Positions 12,064-22,795 of a stretch of 64,000 nucleotides of DNA are shown here, one piece after another. A program made the position numbers and the translations under genes. The number at the start of each line of letters is the position of its first letter. Position 1 is the first letter of the stretch. The stretch covers positions 332,740-396,739 of the forward strand of contig SAXG01000014.1 of NCBI GenBank assembly GCA_012932865.1, read 5' to 3'. The notes under the pieces are model-generated. The model worked only from the letters and a program-made list of their open reading frames with translations. It was not told the DNA's origin and searched no databases. The DNA is from Amylostereum areolatum. Lineage: Eukaryota > Basidiomycota > Agaricomycetes > Russulales > Stereaceae.

Positions 12064-13679
12064 TTATGTAGTCCGACCCTGGATCATGTACCAGTAATAA
12101 CTATTGTACGATGACGCACAGTGTCCTTCCTCCCGCGGCATGTAATTGTTGATGATTGGAATAACGCCCTTCCACTTGTTCTTCTCCACGTTCTTCAATG
12201 AAACGGGCACGCATATTGCGCCACGTGGCTTCCTCCAACCTGGCCTCCTCCCGACTATACGCTGTGAACACAGCAGGAATGTTTTTCGCGAGGATAATGT
12301 CAAAGGCAAGCTTCCAGTGTTCTGTATGGACCTCGGCCATGCCGGTGTTGAGGCCGACGACAAGGTTTGGATTGGGGTTTGTTGCGCCGGGACCCGTCGT
12401 CATGAACGTCTGGTAATCGCCGGCATAATAATTCGTGTATCGAGCAAAACCAGCGGGTTTGCAGGTGTCGCAAGCGAAGTTTCCTCCTTCAATCCCTTGA
12501 ATTTCTTTGGCCTGCGGTCCCACCAGCCAAAAGTGAAGTTCTTCGAGCTTGGGCAGGCAATGCAGGATTTCCTCCGTCATACCCTGACCGGAACTTTCCC
12601 GGGCTGCCGCACCCACCACGTGTATATCGAGGCGTTTGTGTCGGGTGATGTTCGCGTAAGCATGCTCTAAGGCAGCCAATATGGTGAGGGGATAGACGAT
12701 CGACTCCGTGGTAAGAAGGCGTAGAGCACGCGCCGGGTCCGGATTTCCCTCAGCAAATTCACCCGATGCGATGCTGCAGTTGAACTCCCAGTTTGGGTAG
12801 AGCGTATCGTAGTAATCTTGCCAGTTCTTGAGCGACAACAACGGGATGTATGTTGAATGCTTTTGGGAGGTGTTTGCCGGATACTGGCGCCTAGAGCGTC
12901 GATTGACGGCATAGTCGGTCCTTGAAACGTTCGGCGCACGCGACATCCAGTCGCTCGTTGCAGTCATTGCGCGGGTGGTACTTCGCGAAATCGTTTTGAC
13001 ATTCAGGAGAACACCACCAGGAGAGGTGGCAGCGCTCGCACGAAGAGAAGCGATGGAACTTCGGGAGCTGGAACGGTGTCCGGAAGCACACAGAGCACTT
13101 GACTTGATCGCTGATAAGTTATAAGATCAGCGATGGGGACACACACAGTGGATGCAACGCACGTTATATACGCGATAGAAAATGCTCCGTAAGGGTTTTC
13201 CGGCGTCATCTCCGCGAAGGTGGCCATACGAAGGTTCTACATGAGATGGGGATCATCGCGTTAGTGCATTGTTTGGGCGCGACAGAATGCGTGTTTCGCA
13301 CCTGAACCGTGTTGTAACCCTCTATCGTAAGCTTCTTATCGCCATATTTTTGATCCCAGTCGTTCATTAACTTAAAACGAGCACAAATGAGCTTATGTGC
13401 TTTCCAATCCTTCTTCTGGCATATCGTGTTGCCTAACAAACGAAGTGCGACGAGATCCGATAGACCATCAGCATTCTCTGTAAACAATAAGAGGAGAGTG
13501 CCCTCACAGTATCCAGTTCTACGGCACCCAGTGCACCACGATAGTGCTGCACTGGGGTTCGATGAAGCCTTGGTTTTGGGTGGTTGAAGACAATAATCGC
13601 AGATACTTCCGCCGACTTGTGCCGAGGTTATCACAGTATAGGCCTTCGGCGGAGGATTCGGGGGCATTTTTAGTGCCAT
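12064..13679 (-). CDS. MYND zinc-finger / MSS51-like protein, copy B
   Basis: Second copy of the 7276-8882 gene with the same exon plan: CDYCLQPP...CTGCRRTGYC, intron, NTICQKKDWKAHKLIC, the small exon TPENPYGAFSIAYI, the second finger CFRTPFQLPKF...CERCHLSWWCSPEC, then YPLTILAALEHAYANI, LDIHVVGAA, LPKLEELHFWLVG, LVVGLNTGM and IPAVFTAYSR. Near 12201 the frame slips: read literally the protein stops at 12101, but the next frame continues the paralogous C-terminus (LKNVEKNKWKGVIP...NSYYWYMIQG) to 12064. Copy A has no break there. One base too many in the AAA run at 12201-12203 (TTT on the coding strand) would explain it. The function is unassigned, as for copy A. Confidence 0.82.
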
Positions 13680-14061
13680 ATTTTCTCTCCCTTTAGTTGT
13701 AGTCGCTCCGGGACGTGTCTAGGAGAGGCCAGCCTGAGGATGGAGAAAGGCAAAGGAAAATCACGGAAAAGTCAAGTCGAACGCGTCGCGCGTTGTTTGG
13801 TGCAGACAGGGTCACATGTTTAGCGCGCCCCCTTCGCCTGGCCTCGTCGTAGTGTGCGACCCGTCCGTCGCACTCACCACAGCTGCTCAGTAGCAAGAAG
13901 ATACAGGGAGGGCCGTGAGAGTTGATTAATACGGCAAAACAGATCGGATGCTAGAGGAAATCAAGCTTTACATTAGAACTACAAGGTATACGCGACTGCG
14001 ATATATGTGGTACAGAGTTGGAGTATGCTTCGTGCTGTCCCTTGCCGGCTGAATGAGGGGA
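13680..14061. other. Intergenic, promoter of MYND copy B
   Basis: Lies between the ADH stop and the MYND copy B start, both on the minus strand. No coding or repeat signal was seen. Confidence 0.45.
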
Positions 14062-15578
14062 TCAAAAGCGTATCACGGCCCGCCCCACCAGCTTTCCATC
14101 GTGCATATCCTTGAAGATACTGTACTCGCCCTATAAGCACCAAGGACAAGAAGGAAGTAGTATGTACACGCACTCATTGATTTCGTCAAGTTTGTGGAGC
14201 GTGATGTGCGCTTGCACCTTGCCACGGTTAACGAGGTCAAGGGCCTCTATGGCGTCTTGGAGGTTTCTGTCGCAAACATATCGATAAACAACTTCGACGG
14301 CTCCGAAGCTAGTCAAGCGTACCCAACAGCGGACCCCACGATCCTGAGATTCTTCGCGATGATTTCTAAGACTGTGTACTTGAAGGAATATCCCGTGGGC
14401 ATTCCAATGGCCACCAAGGTTCCTACTGGGCGTAAGTACTCGAAGGCCTGGTCATAGGCGGAGCCCTACCACGACATATTTTAGTAAGTCTCGAATAAAT
14501 TCCGGATGAAGCGACTCACAATGGGAGACGTGATAACTGCTGCATGAGGTCCCAGTCCACCTGTAGCCTTCCGGACGTCTTCCACAACATTGGCGCTCGT
14601 CTTGAAGTCAATCCATCTTTCGACGCCACGAGAGAGGCACATGTCTCGTTTATCATCGCCGGTGTCTTCGAGGACATTGGTTAGGACTTGAGGAAAGACA
14701 AGATGTTGAGTCGAAGCTCACCTATCGCTACGACTCGAAGGCCCATGGCAACGGCGTATTGAACGGCTAGCAGAGGGTGCAATATTATGAGCAACCGCGA
14801 TGCGGATCCGAACCAAGCGACGCGTACCCATGTGACCAAGTCCACCACCAGCTCCCGGAATAGCCACCCAATCGCCGACTTTCGTATTCGAGACCTTCAG
14901 GCCTTTGTACACAGTCAAACCCTATGGCGTGTGTTAGCAACGCAGCCATGAGAACAACAAACGTTGACGTACCGCGCACAGAGTTGGCGCAGCAATGTGG
15001 TCTTCCAGTCCGTCCGGTATCGGTACAACATGGTTGACCGCGGCCACCTAGAATGAAGCTAAGAACATGGGTACCGACCCCGCCAGGCGTGGGGCACGCA
15101 CCACGTATTCACTAAAGGTACCATGGACAGTCTGACCCGAATTCTTTGCATGGGCGCACACTGTCAAGTGTTGTCGTTATTATCGCAAGATGAACTAGAG
15201 GCCGCCGCACAACGCACCTGGGTCATACCCCCCTCTACATGTCTCACATCTCCCACACGCATCCGCAGTCCATTTGATGCCAACCTTGCTTCCGAACTTG
15301 ACCTGTTCAGACTCCGGTGTGCCCGTGCCCATCGCGACGATCGTCCCCACACCTTCGTGTCCGCCCACGAGCGGCAGCCCCATCGTGGGCCATTCCCCGG
15401 CCTTGATATGGAGATCTGAGTGGCAAACTCCCGACACTGTCAAGCGAACAAGGCAGTAACCTGTCTTAAGTGCTGCTGGGTCGATGACGGGATAGTCGGT
15501 TTGAATCTCTATGGGTTTCTTGAAGTCGGTGATGACAGCAGCCCGTTGGGTGCGCGGAATCGAAGTAGAGGTAGACAT
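14062..15578 (-). CDS. Zinc alcohol dehydrogenase, ADH1 family, copy 1
   Basis: Cytosolic NAD-dependent alcohol dehydrogenase of the yeast ADH1 type. Catalytic-zinc ligands are in GVCHSD, GHEGVG and APTLCAGLTVYKGL. Structural-zinc cysteines are CGRCETCRGGYDP plus VC after an intron. The NAD site is [11 protein letters not shown] with [16 protein letters not shown]. Nearly all exons join in phase from ATG 15576-15578 to TGA 14062-14064 (end LVGRAVIRF). The last junction needs a less usual donor (GTGTAC). Introns sit at positions matching copies 2 and 3 at 47365 and 49441. The size of about 350 residues is normal. Ethanol/acetaldehyde conversion is the family role; the true substrate is unknown. 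Confidence 0.9.
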
Positions 15579-16609
15579 GTCGGACTTGGGGGAAAGCTAT
15601 GTGAAAGTGAAGGTCGAGATAAGGATGTGGTCGACGTTCGAGGGAGCATTATAAACCAAGCGAGGTTGTACACACGTGAATAGAAAAGAAAGCAGGGACA
15701 CGCGGTTCTGTCCTCGGGGCGACGAGAAAGCGTCTTCTGACCGTAGGTAAATCTTGGCCCATGTTCTCTAACTTCTCGCACAACGGGGTATTTGGTTCAT
15801 CAGTAACGATCCGGAGATATGGCACTCTAAATTCCCTTGCTCCGAGTGGGGGCAGTGGGATCACACGGCATGACAAAATGGCAATGCGAACGGTCACCCG
15901 ACCGCGTAGCGTGAGGACGAATGAAATTGCGGGAAATGCTGAACGTAGAGGAGGTACTTAACGTCAAACACAAGCTGTGAATGAACGCTCGCAGCAGGCG
16001 TACCTGTCTAGCCATTTGAGACCAATAAACCGTCAACGCTCGCCTCGATAATCCTCTGTCAACTGCCACTAGGGCCCTGGCACAACGCGTCGGTGCATCG
16101 TACGATGTATTGGGTACAAAACAGGACTTCGTTGCTTCTACGAGACGGAGAATGTGTACATGCATGCCGATTGGTGAGATACTGGGAAGGTCTGGGAGGA
16201 GAGCATTAGATCTACTGAATGCAACAACCGAGCATCAGCAGGATGAAATCGACCACATACTGATACAGTACTGCGATCTTCGATCCTCCTTCGTCATTTC
16301 CTTAGGCATTCGGGTGGAGCCTTCTTTTCCTCCCACTGGGTACAGCCAGGAAATGTGTCAGTCGGAGAAGAAGAGAGGGGATGGAATCAAGAGGAGGAGG
16401 AAAGGAGTGGCGATCGTGAATCGTGATGGTGCAGTTTGAAGGGGAGGAGAACACGTGATGAGGTTCCCGCCGACCTTTCGACCGTGGCAGATATTTATTA
16501 ACTGCCCATTCATATATTCATACCTTGAGTCTCGTGTGCGTATACAGTATGAACTTGAAGTACATAATCAATACCTAGGTTGCGCTAGGGAAAAGATGTT
16601 TTGAAAGTG
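15579..16609. other. Intergenic, promoter of ADH copy 1
   Basis: About 1 kb upstream of ADH copy 1 and downstream of the P450-like gene. Only unsupported short ORFs (for example 16110-16439) were seen. Contains the TATA box listed next. Confidence 0.5.
15649..15655 (-). promoter_or_regulatory. TATA box of ADH copy 1
   Basis: TTATAAT on the minus strand, about 70 bp before the ATG. ADH copies 2 and 3 have TATA boxes at similar distances (about 70-85 bp). Confidence 0.55.
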
Positions 16610-17776
16610 CTATCTCGCCCGCATGACTCGCCACTCCTCCCAGCTGTCCCTGCCCCCGATCCTATCCCCTCGCAAGATGCTCGCCAACGCCCCAGGACTC
16701 GTACTTTCCAAAACCGCGGCCGCGATGATGGCCGCGATCTGTGGCGCCTCCCGTGACGCCGCGCACTTCAGCGGTCCGAACCCAAACGGCATCCACGCTC
16801 CCTTCTGCGCCGCATCGCGAAACCGCATGGGATCGAAGTCGGCCGCGGCGGATCCCCAGACGTCGGGGTCCAAATGCACGGCTTCGATGTCGGCCACGCA
16901 GAGGCTGCGCGGCGCCTGAATCCCAGTAGCCCCTGCGCCGAAAATCCGGTGGAAAAGGGAGGCGTAAAACGGGGTGGGGAATGCTCGACCGATGCGCTTC
17001 ACCGGGGGATGAAGTCGCAGAACCTCTGAGAGGTAGGCCTCCACGCTCGGCCTCGTATCCCCCCCGCCAAGCTGACGAAACTGATCGATAGTCGGCACCT
17101 CCAGGAACTCCCGAAAGGCACGGCGAGCAAGGGTGTCTTGGTCGGCGCGGGCTACGGTGACGGCGACAACCCGCCACATCGTCTCGTAGGCTGGGATGAC
17201 GAACTCGAGGGGCCGTTCGTGCTGCGGGCAGCCAGCTGCGCCAAGCGTGTGTTCATCGCCTGCAAAAGCCCTGGCGAGCCGTCCTCTCCCTTCTTCGCTG
17301 TCGCCCACAGCTCGTTGATGCCTCGAGTCACGAACACAACGTCCTCCCAATCTTCCACCGCAACCTCGCCTTCTAAAAACCCGTCCACAATCACGATGAA
17401 CGTAGCCGCCTGTATAAATGCTGCGAAGTCGACACTGGGAGAGTCCGCATGCATGTGGGAGAGAAGATCGGTGATGAGGGGCGCGAGCGGTCGCGGAGAA
17501 GGGAGATAGGCGCCATCGGTGGAGCAGTACGCCGGCCTTCCCGACAAAGGTTTTGCGGACGTCGCGATCGGCGCTGACGAAGGGGTTATTGAGGGCAAAA
17601 ACTTGGGCGATGCGCGTATTGGCCACCGCACGAGCGTGCAACAAGTCGCCTATGTCGCCGTTGGGAGGACCAAGGAGGGCTTGAATGTCCGGAATGGTTT
17701 TCGCCACCCAGCGACGCGGGCGAGGTCGCTTCAAGACCACGACGATGAGAATGATGACGACTAAAAGCGAGAACAT
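16610..17776 (-). CDS. Cytochrome P450-like protein, frame broken twice
   Basis: Starts with a membrane anchor (MFSLLVVIILIVVVL) and ends with two P450 hallmarks: the K-helix ExxR (EVLRLHPPVKRIGR) and a heme loop PFGFGPLKCAA with the Cys ligand. At about 390 residues it is shorter than classical P450s (about 500). The literal frame is open throughout, but from about 17540 to about 17210 the sensible protein (GAYLPSPRPLAPLITDLL, AAFIQAATFIVIVDGFLEG, GINELWATAKKGEDG) lies in the +1 frame. One extra base in CCC 17540-17542 and one missing in GGGG 17209-17212 reconcile both edges. It is either a sequence-error artefact or a gene with compensating frameshifts. The substrate is unknown. Confidence 0.65.
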   Translation of the reverse strand: MFSLLVVIILIVVVLKRPRPRRWVAKTIPDIQALLGPPNGDIGDLLHARAVANTRIAQVFALNNPFVSADRDVRKTFVGKAGVLLHRWRLSPFSATARAPHHRSSLPHACGLSQCRLRSIYTGGYVHRDCGRVFRRRGCGGRLGGRCVRDSRHQRAVGDSEEGRGRLARAFAGDEHTLGAAGCPQHERPLEFVIPAYETMWRVVAVTVARADQDTLARRAFREFLEVPTIDQFRQLGGGDTRPSVEAYLSEVLRLHPPVKRIGRAFPTPFYASLFHRIFGAGATGIQAPRSLCVADIEAVHLDPDVWGSAAADFDPMRFRDAAQKGAWMPFGFGPLKCAASREAPQIAAIIAAAVLESTSPGALASILRGDRIGGRDSWEEWRVMRAR

Positions 17777-18621
17777 GTCTGAGTGTGCATTTGTAGGTCC
17801 GTGGCTGTATGCGCACCCTTATATGAGACGAAAAGTCGTGGATGGTGAGACGCCGCAGTTAGCGTTCGAAGTGTGGGTGGTTCGAACAAAGAACAAATGA
17901 TCCAGCCAGCTGGCATCACCGTCGATGAGGCGTTGACTATGGCAGCACACAACTACATCGGTCCTTGGGAGCTAACTTGGGATCGAGCCCGCGCCGAATG
18001 TACTGCGCGAGGTTCATATGGCAAATGACACCTAAACCTTTAGAAGGAGCGGGATCAGTACACGGTCACAAGAGAAATAAGGGACCAGCGACAGTGGCAC
18101 ATCCCTTCCATACGTCGCGCTGTGAAGGAAGACATTCGATGATGTCTACAAAATGCGTCAAAGCAAGCCTAGATATGAACAACTCGAGGATTACGACGTC
18201 GGTAGGATACTTCACGTGGCACCAACCACGGGGCGCGCCGCTCCCTAGGGAAGGGTAGGCGTAGACCAAATATCTGGGTCCGCGTTTTCCAAGGATCGGT
18301 CGATCTCCTGGACCTGTAGCGCCTCGGACACGACCCAGCTGTCTGCGCCGCAGGTCCTCGGGAGTACAGAACTCTGGCGCCGAGGTATAATGCGCGTTGC
18401 ACGAGGCCTCCGTGTGGATCTAAAACATCGTTCACTCTTAAGGGCCCCGGGAGGTGGGAAGATTAGGGTGTAAGAGCGATGGTGTATTAAGTAGTGCATT
18501 GCAATTAATTTGAGAAGGTAGACGAAGCCACCCATATCCTAACGGCAATCATCGAGCGTGGATACAGCGAAAGTCTATGCAGTCACATCTGGACAAAGCA
18601 ATCAGCGACACGTCCTTGAAG
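17777..18621. other. Intergenic, no gene seen
   Basis: Upstream of the P450-like gene. TATATAAG-like sequence on the minus strand at about 17815-17823 may be its TATA box. Otherwise only unsupported short ORFs. Confidence 0.5.
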
Positions 18622-21264
18622 TCAGGTCGCTTGCACCCACCAGCATGAGCTACCACCAACCCTCAAGTGCGGCAAGTCCGCCCATGACAAAGTCTCAATC
18701 GGCTTTTTAAGTGGTTTGCTAGGCAGTCCGTCCTCCTTCATATGCGGTGGAAGCGGCCTCATAGATGGGTTTCCTATCCGCTCGGATGGTTCGTCCTGCG
18801 CCTTGAACGATTTACCCCGCATGAAACCCAGCTTCTTGCTCGCCATCTTCAGCATCGACTGCGGCCCCGTCTGCGCCCTTGTCCTCAGACACCAGTCCAT
18901 CGCCTGCTCGGACGCCTTCATCAGCGCCGTGGCCTGGTCGTACGCGTAAAACGCGACGCTGTGGTGTTGGAAGAGCCAGCAGTACGAGACGAGCGTCTTG
19001 TGCATGGACTCGAGGACCTGCAGGTCGACGTCGGGATTCTGGGGTGGCACTTGCGCCTCGCGCGCCTCAAGCACCGCGTTCAACGTTTGCAGCATGCCGT
19101 GCTTGGCCAAGAGTTTCCGAGGATCGACCTTCTTCTTCCTGGCGTACGCGTCCACAAAATCGCCGATGACCTCTCGTGAAGGGGGGTCCCGGTACTGGAT
19201 GGGCACCTGGAGGAACAGACCGCGCTCGTCGTACGTGTGGTCCTTTACACGGCTGTCCAAGAATGCCGTCGTCATGCGCTCTCCTGGTGTGAGAGGCGCC
19301 ATCGCTACCATGGGCGGGAGGGACGAAACGTAGAAGAGAGCATCGCTGGCGGTGATAGCGTCCGAGTTGGGGGGAAGCGCGGCCATGATGTCGGAGAAGG
19401 TGTTGCCGAGGACGAACCCCACTTGAGCGTAACGAAGAGGAGTGAAAGGAGCGGCCAAGGCCTCCGCGAGGACAGGGAGATCAGAGGGGTATAAGGTAGT
19501 CGCTACCCCGCCCGCTTCGTCCTTTCCATGTAGGCCGTACCGCCCCGCGCGCCCCGCAATTTGTTTGATCTGCGACGGTGCAAGTAGTCTCTCTTTCTGG
19601 CCATCGTACTTGGACACCTGCTCAAAAACCACGCGACGAATTTTCCTGAGGGGACGGTCAACACAAAGGGTACGTAGCAGGGAGGTAGATGCTCACAGGT
19701 TGAGGCCCATCCCTATAGCATCGCTCGCAACCATGACGTCGTAGCCACTGTCGGGGTCGTTGAACAGGGCAGCCTGTTCGCTCCGAATCTCGGGGGGTAG
19801 CCGTCCGTAGATGACCGCGCAGCGCAGGCCGGTCTTCTTCTCGATCGTGGACTTGAGAGAAAAGATCCCGGAGCGCGAAAAGGTAACGACACAGTCGCCC
19901 TTCCGAATCTTGGAGAGGTCGTAGCCGAGGCTCTCCTCTGCGACGTGAAGAGGAGACAGGCGTTGGTACCGGTTCACGACGAGCTCGTCTCCGGTCATCT
20001 TGAGCAGCTCCTGCACTATGGGCACGGCGGTTTCCTCCCCGCACAGGTGCAGTTCTGACGCCGCAAGGCCCAGGACGGCGGTCGTCCACGCATTCCCTCG
20101 GTCCGTATCCGCGATCATCTGGATTTCGTCCACGACGGCGACGTCGTAATGGATATTCGGATTGCACATTTCCACCGTGCAGCTCAGCACCGTCGCGCCC
20201 TCGACCAGCCTCCGCTCTTCTCCGGTGAAAAGGTTGCACCGCACGACGTATCGGGGGTCGCCCACCTTGCGGATGACGACGCCGCGGGAACCGGTGGGAT
20301 CGATGTCGAAGTTGCTGTCTGTGTCGGGTTCGGCCTGGGGTTCGGCAGCGGGGTCCGCGCCCAAGGGAACAATCTGCCCGGTGTTTAACCGTTCGTAGAT
20401 CTCGTGGGCGAGGAGACGAAGAGGGCCCGCATACACTCCCACACGAGCGGCAGCGAGCGCGCGCAGAGCGTTGTGGGTCTTCCCGCTGTTCGTTGGACCG
20501 ACGTGCATGATGACCTTGCGGCGCATGGACCTTGCCAAGGGGAAGAACTCGGGGAGACGGGTGAAATCGACGGCGTTGCGCAAGCGCGTCATGTTCTCGA
20601 GCGTCCGCTCGGACACGAAACTGAGGAGGATGTTCCGGTTGCGCGAGTCGCACATCCAGGAGAAGAATATGGACGTGAGCGCCTGGTCGAGGGGTTGTAT
20701 GTCTTTGGTAGAAACGTCCCTCCAGAGACGGTCGATATGGTCCTGCGAATACTCTCCGGGTTTCCATGCTTCGCCCTTCGCCATTTCATCCACAAAATGG
20801 GATACAACACGATGGACCTCCTCCGGCCCCAACCCAAATCGCGCCAGGCGGTCCCTCAGAGGATGAAAAGCGGCCCACCGCGGAGCACTGCTTTGCAAAC
20901 GGTGCAGGAGTCGAGTTGCCGTGTCTGCCCCTGGAGAGAGAATGGTCCTGTCGGACGTTGGCCAGAAGTTCTGCGATATTTTTTGTTGAAAGGTGCGTGA
21001 TCCTTGGGAGTGGGGTGTGCGGAGTTTTTTTGGCGATGGATAAGGTCCGCGGGGGGGCGGCCGATTCGACTTCTCCGTCACGGCTCTCGGTACATGCGAA
21101 GAGTGGTGCCGACTCGGTGGGTTATTGGACGACAGCGGCCATCGCGGAGCGCATATGAGGTTCCTCCGGAGGGCGACATTGGAGAAATAGGCGAAGATGG
21201 CAAGGTGACCGCGACGTGCAGAGCTGAGGGTCGACGGATGAATTTGCATGAGCCTGGCGCTCAC
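18622..21264 (-). CDS. SUV3: Mitochondrial ATP-dependent RNA helicase SUV3
   Basis: Ski2-like helicase of the mitochondrial RNA degradosome, partner of an exoribonuclease (Dss1/PNPase). Two exons (19697-21264 and 18622-19645) with a 51-nt intron join as GMGLNL-KIRRVVFEQ, giving about 860 residues. The N-terminus is Arg/Ser-rich, fitting a mitochondrial import signal. Motifs: Walker A GPTNSGKT, YAGPLRLLA, DEIQMI (motif II), VTFSRSGIF, YGRLPPEIRSEQAALFND, QIAGRAGRYG (motif VI). The C-terminal SUV3_C-like region contains the helix around SYCWLFQHHSVAFY. The last residues (GGSSCWWVQAT) look atypical, so a missed 3' intron is possible. It is divergent from mS33. Confidence 0.94.
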
Positions 21265-21642
21265 AGGCCAGCGGTGACGCGCAACGTTGCCGTGAAAAAC
21301 GCAATTCGCTCTGATAGGTCTGGTAAGTCATCGAACGAAACCTGTAGACAGACGACCACGCACCAGAAGTCCAATTCTCGGACGGAGTCCGTCACAGTCG
21401 CAAACTGATACGCTGTGGCTGATTGAGCGAGATATAGACATTAGACTGATAACCCGGAGAAGACCTGTAAAGACACCTACGTTATAGCGACGACGTTTGC
21501 GGTAATGAGGAAGTGGTGGTATGTAGGAGGTACTAGCGAGATTGTGGTAGGGAAACTCGCGTGTTTGCGTGTGTTGTCGGTGCCGCTCATCGTCGGCGAA
21601 GTCGCCGTCGCCTTTCTCCAGAGTCCAACTCCAACACTCACC
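21265..21642. promoter_or_regulatory. Bidirectional promoter, SUV3 / mS33
   Basis: 378 bp between the start codons of two divergent nuclear genes whose products both work in mitochondrial gene expression. No coding exon was found inside. No clear TATA box, as expected for housekeeping promoters. Confidence 0.6.
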
Positions 21643-22018
21643 ATGGCCTCCGTCGCCCCCTCACGCTTGGTGGCGCTGGCTCGTCTACAGAGCACCATCT
21701 TCCAAACGGCCTACAACCCCACATCCATGCGCACCGGCGCCAAATATCTTCGTCGCCGACTGCAGGGCCCGTCCATGGTCAACTACTACCCCAAGAACCT
21801 CACCATCGCCACTCTCAACCGCCAGCTCGCGCCGGAAGATCGCCTTGTCGACAGAGCGGAAACCCAACGTCTGCAGGACATCGTGGACAGGAAGAAGAGA
21901 GGAAAGGGCACGCCGAAGAAGGCGAAGTCAAAAGGTATGCGCGCTTTTCATCCGCGGTTTGTGTATGGGTCTAATGCGCTCTGCAGCGGACAGTCGTCGT
22001 GCGGCGAGGAAGCGGTGA
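21643..22018 (+). CDS. RSM27: Small mitoribosomal protein mS33 (Rsm27/MRPS33)
   Basis: Component of the mitochondrial small ribosomal subunit. Exons 21643-21934 and 21987-22018 are split by a 52-nt intron (GTATGC...TGCAG) and encode about 107 residues, the expected size. The family core TRxGAKYLRxRLxGPSMVxYYP is seen as RTGAKYLRRRLQGPSMVNYY, followed by a Lys-rich tail ending RRAARKR. In-frame codons upstream of 21643 lack an identifiable role. ATG 21643 begins MASVAPSRLVALARLQ as in fungal orthologues. The stop lies 29 bp from the stop of the convergent gene. Confidence 0.92.
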
Positions 22019-22047
22019 CCGGACTTCGTCGTGTATCGTACATTTGT

Positions 22048-22795
22048 TTAATCCATCCCCTCGTCTTCGTCCACCAAATCTGCCACGTCCACCAAATCCG
22101 TCATATGCACCTCCGTGCCGCCAAATGCGCCCATCTCTCCTAACGTTCTCGAAAACAGCTCGTCGAACGCCTGCTGTAGCCCGAGCCTGGTCAACGCCTC
22201 GCCGTAATCCTCTGTTTCCGTGTTTAGGGCTTCCAACCACGTCTCCAACCGCTCCGTACCAGTCACCAGCAGACTTCGGAGGCGGGTGCGGTCCGTCATG
22301 TTCGGTGGTGATGATTTCATCCCTGCTTCTGCCGGCAGCACGAGCTCGACGCCTTCGTTGCGCGCGGTATCCCACGATTGCTGTCGGAGCACCGCGAGCC
22401 AGCCCCGGTCCAGCATGTCCAACCACTCCAACAGGGCCGGTAATGTCTCCGCCTCCGCAGGATAGCCCGGAATCGCGTTCACGACGTCGTTCGTGAATCG
22501 CAACAGGAAGCTCGTTCGGAGCGGCGTGGACGGATCGAGAGGAGGTATTTGCAGGATCAACGACAGCAGCGTGCGCGTCGTCTGCACGTACGCCGCCAGG
22601 GTGCGCAGCGTCGAGGACGGGTCGGACCTTCGAGCGCTTTTCAGCAGACAGCACAACCCCGGTACCGCTGACTGACCGTTTCTTGAACTGACGGGTGGTC
22701 TCTAGGAATCTTTCCTCCAAGTGGTCGACAAGCCTGCGCTCTTGCTTGGTCGTGAGCGGTCGTATAGGCACCGGCGGGGAGGCGGGCTCATCCAT
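22048..22795 (-). CDS. Conserved-looking fungal protein of unknown function
   Basis: Not recognised as a named protein. The first exon MDEPASPPVPIRPLTTKQER... contains a helix (RRLVDHLEERFLETTRQFKKR). A short intron (about 49 nt, GTCAGT...CGAAG) leads to SDPSSTLRTLAAYVQTTR, LILQIPPLDPSTPLRTSFLL, LPALLEWLDMLDRGWLAVL and RTRLRSLLVTGTERLETWL, with an acidic end. It is all-helical in appearance, about 230 residues, with no signal peptide or membrane span. Strings such as LDPSTPLRT and LDxLDRGWLAVLR look constrained, so it is probably a real basidiomycete family. It is convergent with mS33 with a 29-bp gap, so the 3' UTRs overlap. Confidence 0.7.

Noticed and set aside
5638..17776. Secondary-metabolite cluster (aldo/keto reductase, ADH, P450-like, MYND regulators)
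   Set aside because: No core synthase, terpene cyclase, NRPS/PKS or prenyltransferase is present, and housekeeping genes are interleaved.
19658..20767. 369-codon open frame inside SUV3 in another minus-strand frame
   Set aside because: GC-rich shadow of SUV3. Composition is Arg/Pro-biased with no domain, while SUV3 motifs lie in the other frame.
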